Source: JAGVVZ01 sp964373165
Lineage (GTDB): Archaea; Aenigmatarchaeota; Aenigmatarchaeia; CG10238-14
Assembly (NCBI GenBank): GCA_964373165.1
Contig: CAYJTF010000047.1
Location: 1 to 5,846, forward strand
Direction: 5' to 3'
Length of the DNA: 5,846 nt
Shown here: positions 1-5,846 of the stretch, piece after piece
Numbering within the stretch: position 1 is the stretch's first letter
Layout: every line of letters begins with the position of its first letter
The notes under the pieces: model-generated
What the model saw: only the letters and a program-made list of their open reading frames with translations
Told to the model about the DNA's origin: nothing
The model's database searches: none
Translations under genes and position numbers: made by a program

Positions 1-3000
1 TATTATGTTTATAGTGTGGAATTCATATTATCACAAAAATTTGGAATAGGCAGGCGGGATAAAGAAAGTAATTTACGTGAATTTAATCAGCAATTTAATA
101 CAAAATCATCTTCTCTCACTCCAGAACAAACATCTTACCTAACAAATCCCAATAACTTAGATTATCTTACAGGTCAACTAGCTGAAATGGCTCGTGTGAG
201 AGGAGAGGCGATAGACAGAGCAGCTTTACTGCAAGAGTTGCAAGGTGCATCACCTTCAGATAGATTGGATGTATGGAGAAGATATTTAGAACCTCACGAT
301 ATTAGTCTGAGTAATTTTGTTGCGCTGACGCAGGGAGGTGTGATAGTAACACCTACAAGTAGAAATCAAATCATGTATGATGAACACAACACTCCTGTAG
401 AAATTCTTAGTTTACTGGGCGAAGGTGGTACTGCCAGAATTTATAGAACATCTGATAACGGCGTTCTTGCTAAGATACCTTCTGTATCTGATAGACTTCG
501 TGAAACTCTTACTGCAAGTGAAGTTGCAGATATGTATAGGGAATTAAAGCAGATTATGATAAAGGAAGAGAAATTCTTAAGAAGAGCATCCAAACTAGGA
601 TTTAGTGACATAATACCAAGATCATACGGTCTTCTATATTATAGCCAAACAGATCAAGAACCTATGGGATTCTTAATGGAAGAAGTACAAAACTCAGTTC
701 CTTTAAGAAAATATCCTTATCCGATTCCTAGAGAAGTGGCGAATAGATTTTATATTAGATTAGGTGAATTACAAGAAGCTGGACTTTTGCACAGAGATTT
801 GTTTTGGGGTAACATTATGGTAGTGTTGCAACCTGATGCCTCTCCACTCGGGTTCTCAGTTAGAGAATTGAAAATTATAGATCCAATAGTAACTGGAGAT
901 AAGATAATCAAACATAGAGTATCACCTAAAAAAGTGGGATTTTTAAGTGCATTACAAGACGATCCAGTATATAGATCAACATTAGAATATAATGGAGAAG
1001 ACGGAGCTTGGAGTTTTGAAATACCTTGGGATAACGTCAAAGGTGCTAAAGCAGCAGTAAATTTCCATAATAGAAATTTAAACAATCCATCAATGGTGAG
1101 AGAAAGAAACACATATTCATTAAAAGAGTTGAAAAAAATAGCAGGAGCGGGAAAAACAGAGCAACCTATAATTGACGTGGATGAACTTCCTACACTTGTT
1201 GGTTTTCAACAAAGTGTTGGTAAATTAGCGCAACTTAGACCAATGTCTTGCAGTTCTTGTCAATTGGTTATTGGAGAATCTCAAGAGCACTTGACAAATG
1301 CACTTAGAGCTGATGAATCAGGTGATATGAATGCTGCTAGACAAGAATTAGCGGATATGGAGAAAATAATATCGCATCAATTTGAAGATCCTCTAATGGA
1401 AAAGACTGCTCATCTGTTACATGGAGTTGTGGAGGCAGTTGTAGAGGATGATACACAAACGACTGAAGCGGTAGTTGTTATGGCGCAAACTTTAGCAGAT
1501 GATATAAAAGTAGAAATAAGGATAGCTCCAGATGAAGAGATATCTCTATTAGCTGATTTAGCAGGCCAATCTCTCCAGCTGGCAGATGAATTAAAAGACC
1601 AATTAAGTAGACCTGAAACTGCTGGAATAGGTGATTATGAATTTAGCGAGCCTATTGTTTCAACAAAGGTAGATGTAACTACGTCAGATGAACCCGTTAT
1701 TACAACTATTGCTAATCAAATTTCGCCTAATTTTATCTCTTCTAAAGATCTTTTCCCTGAGCCTCAATTTTCTATGTTATCTGCAGAACAAATAGAAACT
1801 CTTAGACGGGTAGGAATCGATACAGATGCGTACCTACAAGCAGTTGAAAGAATCAGTCCACAACTCCGACCACCAGCTTTAATTGACGAGGAATCAGGTC
1901 CTTTTGAAGTATTGGTCAATATTAAATATTCAGTTATAAGTAAAGAGGGTATAATATCTAAGCAAGAGGTTGATGGAATTGTTTCTATTGTTGATAGTCA
2001 ACTTCGAACAATAGAAAAATTCATGCTAGGAAATCAATATCCCGATCGTTTTGTTTTGGCAATCCCACGTATTAATAAATTCCGCCACAATGGGGTTCAA
2101 AGAGACTTTCCTACACAAGGACAGTTTTCTGTAGGCGAAGGAGACGCCGAGCTGACAGGCTTAGTTACTTTTAGGAGTATTCTAGATATTCCATCTGCTG
2201 TTATTTCCGAAAGAGAAGTTGCCCTTTATGCGATTGATCTTCCCGAGTCTATACCATTGATTGACGATACAGAGTTAGATGATGTGGCATTATCGCTATT
2301 AAATAAAGAATTGGCATCTTTGGGTGTGCATCTAAATAGTTTGGGTGAATTAAAAGATGCGGAAACAATTTACTCACTATATAAAGTTGGTTTGGGTGAA
2401 GAAGAAATTAGAAGAGCAATTACAATTTTTAAAAATAAACTGATCGATCAACGTTTTAATAGTCCGCCATTGGTTGCTAGTAGATACCCGGATGGAGAGA
2501 TATATTTACTCATACGCGATCCTGAAATTATTTTAGAGGCAGATAAAAAAAGAGAAACCGAAAGAATAGATGTAAATACTTTTGGCTCAATGTTACCAGT
2601 GCCTAGGGTAGATACAAAACAATTCGAAGCATTAAGAGGGCCTAGTAATATGCAACAATTATGGAGAAAAGCAATCTCTTTCATTAATAGAAGTAAAACA
2701 CCTATTTTGGATGAAGTTAGAGAAGCATCAAGATTGGCATATGCGGAGTCTGTTAAACGTTCAACTCAAGGATTGGATAAGAGTAAAGTTAAAGAATTGG
2801 ATAAGGAAGCTGATGATACATTAAATGCCTTTATGGCAGTATTACCTAGAACTAAATTAACCAGATCTTTCATTAATGATGAAAGTTTTAAAAAACTACG
2901 GATTGAACTATTATCAGATCCGGATCTTTCTAAATTCGAGCCAGCTATTACAGCATTGCATATTCTTAGAAGCGCGAATTTTGATTACTCAGAATCACAA

Positions 3001-4464
3001 ATGTCATCTAATCCTTACTTAGGTAAGGCAGCAGTATTGGATTATTTGGTTAGAAGGGATAAAGATTGGGAGGAATTAATGCCATATGTTGATAAAGCAC
3101 GTGCAGCATATCAAGAAGTGGGATTAAAATACAATCTTGGTGGAGAATGGGGTGTTGAAAACTTACCACCATTACAAAAACATCATACAAGGATAATTTT
3201 ACTTCGATCTAATGAAGTTGGAACACTTATGAAAGATGCTACAGGACTTGCTCTATCTAATGAAGATTTTGTTTTAATTAATCCTGATTCAAAACATGCT
3301 TCAGCTGTTGAAAAGACAATACAGGCCCTAAATGATCATGAATATGCCCATATAGGAGTTCAAAATAGAAGAGATAGACAAGAGATTGTTGATAATGTTG
3401 GTCCCGAAATTCACCTGAAAGGTACTAGACAAAAGACATTTGGAGATTACATAGATGAAGGAGCTACAGAATTTTACATGGTTGAAATGGGAAGAACTCG
3501 TGGTTCATTTGACATAAGTCAAGCATCACCATCTGATTTATACGAGGCTAGTTATAATATATGGAATGGAGAAGTCCTTCGAGCCTTAACAGATAACATA
3601 ATATCAGAAGCAAGAAAAGAAGGATACGGAATTTCAGTTGAAGAAGCCCAAGATCAAGCACGTTCTGTAATTCTCAATGCTCATAGATGGGGTTATAGAG
3701 ATGTAGCAAGAAGATTGGCAGGATTCGCTAAAACATGGGATCAATTAACATCTGATGAACAAGAAGCAAGTTGGAAAGCAATGAGAGAAATCTTTTTACC
3801 ATTATTAAAAGTAAAAGAGACGAAACCGAATCTTGAGGCGGGGTTTAATCATAGATTTTTGGGGAGTGCAGATGAAGTTGACGTTGCCATAACTAGAATA
3901 ATTCCAGGACGTACAAACAGAGAAGGAGAATATTATTTAATTTTTTCGGCTCTAATCCCAGAAGATTTAGTAAATAAGAAAATACTTAATGTAGGTGCCG
4001 GGGGCACAGATTTAGCTAGAGATATGGAGAGACGGGGCATTGAAGCTGATGTAACTTCTGTTGATATGAATTATGAAACTGAAGACGAAAAACGAATTAA
4101 AATCGATTCAACAAAATTAATGGATAGATTGGATGCTGATTCTTTTGATGTAATATTTAACTCGTATGAATGGAGTTTATTAAATGAAAAAGATGAAATT
4201 GAAACTTTACGCCAAATGATTGGCGTCTTAAAACCAGGGGGAGTAATTTATATATATCCTGGGTTTGATTCTGAAAATGAGGCAGAAGGTCTTAAGATAG
4301 TTAGAAACTGGCTTCGTAATGAGAATGTAGAAATCGAGCAAATATCCCCAGAAATAAAAGACTCGTCGTTGCTGGACGGTATAAAATCTTATACTAAAGG
4401 AGATATATCTGCCTTATTGAACAGTGACACAAAAACACTGGTTGTAAGAAAATTACAGAAATGA
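1..4464 (+). CDS. Giant multidomain protein: kinase-like, zincin metallopeptidase and SAM methyltransferase domains (5' end outside window)
   Basis: The frame is open from base 1. The first usable start in the window is GTG at 16, with no clear ribosome site, so the true start probably lies upstream. Residues are counted from that GTG. Residues about 127-320 are protein-kinase-like: glycine loop GEGGTARIY (135-143), lysine K153 in VLAK, glutamates E184/E185, catalytic HRDLFWGN (H259, D261, N266), and IDP in place of DFG (D289). Residues about 400-530 are helical and acidic, with one CSSC (412-415). Residues 600-1000 are not recognised. A zincin motif HEYAH (1108-1112) is followed by DEGATE (1147-1152), a plausible third zinc ligand. 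Residues about 1270-1482 are a class I methyltransferase: VGAGGTD (1326-1332), acidic D1350, DSFDVIF (1375 on) and LKPGG (1405-1409). No signal peptide or membrane helix is visible. Substrates are unknown; the catalytic residues suggest that all three domains are active. The gene ends tail to tail with the next gene, 41 bases away. Confidence 0.9.
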   Translation, partial: YYVYSVEFILSQKFGIGRRDKESNLREFNQQFNTKSSSLTPEQTSYLTNPNNLDYLTGQLAEMARVRGEAIDRAALLQELQGASPSDRLDVWRRYLEPHDISLSNFVALTQGGVIVTPTSRNQIMYDEHNTPVEILSLLGEGGTARIYRTSDNGVLAKIPSVSDRLRETLTASEVADMYRELKQIMIKEEKFLRRASKLGFSDIIPRSYGLLYYSQTDQEPMGFLMEEVQNSVPLRKYPYPIPREVANRFYIRLGELQEAGLLHRDLFWGNIMVVLQPDASPLGFSVRELKIIDPIVTGDKIIKHRVSPKKVGFLSALQDDPVYRSTLEYNGEDGAWSFEIPWDNVKGAKAAVNFHNRNLNNPSMVRERNTYSLKELKKIAGAGKTEQPIIDVDELPTLVGFQQSVGKLAQLRPMSCSSCQLVIGESQEHLTNALRADESGDMNAARQELADMEKIISHQFEDPLMEKTAHLLHGVVEAVVEDDTQTTEAVVVMAQTLADDIKVEIRIAPDEEISLLADLAGQSLQLADELKDQLSRPETAGIGDYEFSEPIVSTKVDVTTSDEPVITTIANQISPNFISSKDLFPEPQFSMLSAEQIETLRRVGIDTDAYLQAVERISPQLRPPALIDEESGPFEVLVNIKYSVISKEGIISKQEVDGIVSIVDSQLRTIEKFMLGNQYPDRFVLAIPRINKFRHNGVQRDFPTQGQFSVGEGDAELTGLVTFRSILDIPSAVISEREVALYAIDLPESIPLIDDTELDDVALSLLNKELASLGVHLNSLGELKDAETIYSLYKVGLGEEEIRRAITIFKNKLIDQRFNSPPLVASRYPDGEIYLLIRDPEIILEADKKRETERIDVNTFGSMLPVPRVDTKQFEALRGPSNMQQLWRKAISFINRSKTPILDEVREASRLAYAESVKRSTQGLDKSKVKELDKEADDTLNAFMAVLPRTKLTRSFINDESFKKLRIELLSDPDLSKFEPAITALHILRSANFDYSESQMSSNPYLGKAAVLDYLVRRDKDWEELMPYVDKARAAYQEVGLKYNLGGEWGVENLPPLQKHHTRIILLRSNEVGTLMKDATGLALSNEDFVLINPDSKHASAVEKTIQALNDHEYAHIGVQNRRDRQEIVDNVGPEIHLKGTRQKTFGDYIDEGATEFYMVEMGRTRGSFDISQASPSDLYEASYNIWNGEVLRALTDNIISEARKEGYGISVEEAQDQARSVILNAHRWGYRDVARRLAGFAKTWDQLTSDEQEASWKAMREIFLPLLKVKETKPNLEAGFNHRFLGSADEVDVAITRIIPGRTNREGEYYLIFSALIPEDLVNKKILNVGAGGTDLARDMERRGIEADVTSVDMNYETEDEKRIKIDSTKLMDRLDADSFDVIFNSYEWSLLNEKDEIETLRQMIGVLKPGGVIYIYPGFDSENEAEGLKIVRNWLRNENVEIEQISPEIKDSSLLDGIKSYTKGDISALLNSDTKTLVVRKLQK

Positions 4465-4505
4465 AGATTATCTAGTTTATAAGAATTATTACATTAGGCG
4501 TTAAT

Positions 4506-4970
4506 TTATCTCAAACTTCCCAAATAGGCATTGAAAACATCCAGATTCTTTTTGTATGTAGTATCTAGTTTTTCAGCTTCCTGTTTATCCACCTGAACTA
4601 AATAGATTATATGATAGTTCAGCAAAACATCATTATTTTCATCTAAAAAGCCTATGTATTCGTTTACATTTTCTTCGAATTGATCGTATTCTTCTTGGTA
4701 GTCAGAATAGATGCCGGATAAAAGATTTTTGTTTCTGGACGTTGTATTAAAGAGCAGAGCAGAGTTCCACTGATCCACGTAGTCATCCAGTGTAATTATG
4801 TGTCCCTGCAGCTCGTCATTTCTCGCTTTATACTCTCTTAGTACCGATTGTACTGCCTTCAGCTGTTGAGAATCAGCTTGTAGCCTGTTAAAACTAATAG
4901 CAAAATATGCGTTAGCAGCAATGGACAAAACCAATAAAATTACAAGCACTAGTGTAACAAGATTATTCAT
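4506..4970 (-). CDS. Membrane-anchored helical protein of unknown function, 154 aa
   Basis: I do not recognise a family. Residues 4-26 form one strongly hydrophobic segment, so the protein is either anchored in the membrane by its N-terminus or secreted; A19-N20-A21 would allow signal peptidase cleavage. Residues about 28-65 look like an amphipathic helix or coiled coil starting just after the membrane. The rest is acidic, helical and rich in Asp, Glu, Asn and Tyr, and contains no cysteine. The soluble part most likely faces the outside, but this is inference. The ATG start at 4970 is supported by a TATA-like box centred about 26 nt upstream and no Shine-Dalgarno sequence, which suggests a leaderless mRNA. 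It lies 47 bases downstream of Sec61-beta on the same strand and converges with the giant gene. Confidence 0.8.
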   Translation of the reverse strand: MNNLVTLVLVILLVLSIAANAYFAISFNRLQADSQQLKAVQSVLREYKARNDELQGHIITLDDYVDQWNSALLFNTTSRNKNLLSGIYSDYQEEYDQFEENVNEYIGFLDENNDVLLNYHIIYLVQVDKQEAEKLDTTYKKNLDVFNAYLGSLR

Positions 4971-4990
4971 TATATTAATTATGTATTGAC

Positions 4991-5000
4991 TAAATAAAAA
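4991..5000 (-). promoter_or_regulatory. TATA-like box of the 154-aa membrane protein gene
   Basis: On the minus strand this reads TTTTTATTTA. The TTTTTATT core is centred about 26 nt upstream of the ATG at 4970, the usual archaeal distance from TATA box to transcription start. The message would therefore begin at or next to the start codon. The T run also follows the Sec61-beta stop codon by 17 bases and may help end that transcript. Confidence 0.55.
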
Positions 5001-5017
5001 CGTTCTTTATTTTCAGC

Positions 5018-5176
5018 TTAAGCTAAGAATTTCAATATCACTTCTAGGACAATAACCCCAACCGTGAAAGCCACGACATGCTCGGGTTTTATTTTTATTC
5101 CTTCTTTGGGCTCATCTCCATATCTGACCAAGCCTGCCATACCAACAGGAATTCTCGTATTATCCTTTTTCGCCAT
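5018..5176 (-). CDS. secG: Preprotein translocase subunit Sec61-beta (archaeal SecG), 52 aa
   Basis: This is the small third subunit of the archaeal SecYE-beta protein-conducting channel in the cytoplasmic membrane. The translated protein begins MAKKDNTRIPVGMAGLVRYG and continues with a charged stretch, the KPEHVV motif (residues 30-35), and one C-terminal membrane helix from about residue 33 to 51. Basic N-terminus, the (M/S)AGL(V/I)RY motif, KPEHV just before the helix and a total length near 50 residues are all typical of the family, and the resemblance to the Methanocaldococcus form as I remember it is close. The ATG at 5176 follows a TATA-like box by about 32 nt, leaving a leader of only a few bases. 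It stands alone, with its own promoter, between two other small membrane protein genes. Confidence 0.93.
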   Translation of the reverse strand: MAKKDNTRIPVGMAGLVRYGDEPKEGIKIKPEHVVAFTVGVIVLEVILKFLA

Positions 5177-5198
5177 TTAACTCAATCAATAATTGTGC

Positions 5199-5213
5199 AA
5201 AAAGATATAAAAA
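5199..5213 (-). terminator. Paired T tracts after the 72-aa gene
   Basis: The minus strand has two runs of five T separated by TATATATC-like sequence, starting 37 bases after the stop codon of the 72-aa gene. Archaeal transcription commonly ends at such T-rich tracts without a hairpin. The stretch overlaps the Sec61-beta TATA box, so its role in termination is an inference. Confidence 0.35.
5205..5212 (-). promoter_or_regulatory. TATA-like box of Sec61-beta gene
   Basis: The minus strand reads TTTTATAT, centred about 32 nt upstream of the ATG at 5176. Transcription would start near 5183, giving a leader of about 6 nt and no room for a Shine-Dalgarno sequence. Confidence 0.6.
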
Positions 5214-5249
5214 GTTACTGAATGTTGCCTATGAAACTTTTTACTGCAA

Positions 5250-5468
5250 TTACTTTTGTGTATAACCTTCTAAAAAATAGCTCGTGTCTATAGGTTCTGA
5301 TTGGTAAGATGCTCTATCAAGTTCTCGGAGCCCATCTTGTATCATAGGCGGTATCTTTGTTACCATAAGTCCAATTAAAATAGCTGCTATAGCTCCAATC
5401 ATCAGTGCGTAATTGGCTGCTCTAACTGTTTGAGGATCTCGTACACGTTGGATTTGTGAACAACCCAT
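5250..5468 (-). CDS. Small single-helix membrane protein, 72 aa, unknown function
   Basis: I do not recognise this protein. From the ATG at 5468 it has a short polar, basic N-terminus (MGCSQIQRVRDPQTVR), one membrane helix at about residues 17-37 rich in Ala, Ile, Leu and Gly, and a polar tail of about 35 residues ending in YTQK. The positive charges before the helix suggest that the N-terminus stays inside and the tail is outside. The frame can be extended to a TTG at 5492, but the ATG at 5468 is preferred because a TATA-like box lies about 27 nt upstream of it, fitting a leaderless message. It sits between the RNase P RNA gene (38 bases upstream) and Sec61-beta (73 bases downstream). A role near the translocon is possible but rests only on position. 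Confidence 0.7.
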   Translation of the reverse strand: MGCSQIQRVRDPQTVRAANYALMIGAIAAILIGLMVTKIPPMIQDGLRELDRASYQSEPIDTSYFLEGYTQK

Positions 5469-5490
5469 AAGAAATATTTTCGCATTAAAC

Positions 5491-5499
5491 AATATAAAA
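5491..5499 (-). promoter_or_regulatory. TATA-like box of the 72-aa membrane protein gene
   Basis: The minus strand reads TTTTATATT, centred about 27 nt upstream of the ATG at 5468. It begins only three bases after the T run that ends the RNase P RNA, so terminator and promoter are almost fused. Confidence 0.5.
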
Positions 5500-5501
5500 T
5501 T

Positions 5502-5506
5502 AAAAA
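5502..5506 (-). terminator. T-run terminator of RNase P RNA
   Basis: Five T on the minus strand follow directly on the 3' strand of helix P1 (CACCC) of the RNase P RNA. A T run just after the mature 3' end is what is expected for archaeal termination of this short RNA. Confidence 0.5.
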
Positions 5507-5754
5507 GGGTGTAGTGGCATAGTCCATCTTCTGTTTTTCAGATAGCATCCGTCTAAGCGCACAAAGCTTGCATCTCATCAAGGTTTCCAATCCGTTTCAT
5601 CTTCACAACCTGACGTCAATACATCATCCCATTTCAGTTGTGAGGTATCGTTTCTGATATTGAAAACTAGCTTTTCAGCCAACTTCTTTCAATGGATGGA
5701 ACTTCCTCACCTTTTCCTTTGACGGAAAGGCGAAGCTATCTTACCAACCCACCC
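5507..5754 (-). ncRNA. rnpB: RNase P RNA, archaeal type A, about 248 nt
   Basis: This is the catalytic RNA that removes the 5' leader from pre-tRNA. On the minus strand, helix P1 pairs GGGUG at the 5' end (5754-5750) with CACCC at the 3' end. P2 pairs AGAUAGC (5741-5735) with GCUAUCU (5546-5540). P3 is a hairpin at 5731-5709. The conserved GAGGAAG lies at 5708-5702, and P4 pairs AG-U-UCCAUC (5703-5695) with GAUGGACU (5528-5521), leaving the universal bulged U at 5701. Conserved CAGAAACGAUACC (5656-5644) and GAUGAAACGG (5601-5592) frame helices P10-P12; AGACGGAUG precedes P2 and ACAGAA (5534-5529) precedes P4. P12 is only six pairs with an AUUG loop, so the RNA is short for the type A class, usually nearer 300 nt. 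The 5' end lies 26 nt after a TATA box. Exact ends are estimated from P1. Confidence 0.92.
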
Positions 5755-5776
5755 TAAGAATGATAATGCTGGTCAG

Positions 5777-5784
5777 TATTTAAA
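5777..5784 (-). promoter_or_regulatory. TATA box of RNase P RNA gene
   Basis: The minus strand reads TTTAAATA, preceded by GAAAG, which may act as the TFB recognition element. Its centre lies 26 nt upstream of the first base of helix P1, so the RNA probably starts at its mature 5' end without further trimming. Confidence 0.75.
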
Positions 5785-5795
5785 CTTTCCTATTG

Positions 5796-5805
5796 AAAAC
5801 AAAAA
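5796..5805 (-). terminator. Possible T-rich terminator of an upstream minus-strand gene
   Basis: The minus strand reads TTTTTGTTTT just upstream of the RNase P RNA promoter. It could end a transcript entering from beyond the right edge. No gene is visible in 5806-5846, so this is only a suggestion. Confidence 0.25.
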
Positions 5806-5846
5806 CTGTTATTTAGTATGGCAAGCCATATTAATTATTGTGTTCA

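Noticed and set aside
16..18. GTG as the true start of the giant gene
   Set aside because: The frame stays open to base 1 and no promoter or ribosome site can be seen in 15 bases, so an upstream start is more likely.
750..1112. 120-codon minus-strand frame opposite the kinase domain
   Set aside because: Antisense to clear kinase motifs; composition is that of a shadow frame.
2448..2684. 78-codon minus-strand frame within the giant gene
   Set aside because: Antisense shadow with no promoter-like sequence or domain features.
5469..5492. TTG start extending the 72-aa protein by 8 residues
   Set aside because: The extension overlaps its own TATA-like box and would need transcription from inside the RNase P RNA; the ATG at 5468 fits the promoter.
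5402..5590. 62-codon minus-strand frame
   Set aside because: It lies largely inside the RNase P RNA and overlaps the 72-aa gene in another frame; the protein shows no recognisable features.
4506..5754. One operon for the four minus-strand genes
   Set aside because: Each gene has its own TATA-like box and T tracts separate three of them.
5818..5846. Possible start of a divergent plus-strand gene
   Set aside because: Only nine codons are visible and the nearest plus-strand TATA-like sequence is the RNase P RNA box; not enough evidence.

Overview
The window is A+T-rich and comes from an archaeon. Three things show this. A 52-residue protein in 5018-5176 has the typical form of archaeal Sec61-beta. 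An archaeal-type RNase P RNA can be folded in 5507-5754. Each short gene on the right is preceded by a TATA-like box about 26-33 nt upstream of its start, with no Shine-Dalgarno sequence. The Sec61-beta looks closer to euryarchaeal versions than to others I remember, but the lineage cannot be fixed from this window.

Left three quarters (1-4464, + strand): one very long reading frame, already open at the left edge, encodes at least 1482 residues. In order it carries a protein-kinase-like domain with its main catalytic residues intact, a long helical linker, a poorly recognised middle part, a zincin-type metallopeptidase motif (HEYAH plus DEGATE), and a C-terminal class I SAM-dependent methyltransferase. 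I do not know a described protein with this kinase-zincin-methyltransferase order. It is the best candidate here for an undescribed system, perhaps a multi-enzyme effector or protein-modifying factory.

Right quarter (4465-5846, - strand): a compact cluster of basic cellular genes faces the giant gene tail to tail. Read in transcription order it is rnpB (RNase P RNA), a 72-residue one-helix membrane protein, Sec61-beta, and a 154-residue membrane-anchored helical protein. Each has its own TATA-like box, so these look like separate transcripts and not an operon. T-rich tracts after three of the genes sit within or just beside the next gene's promoter. Three of the four are membrane or RNA-processing functions; apart from Sec61-beta and RNase P their roles are unknown. 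No mobile element, tRNA or CRISPR array was seen.
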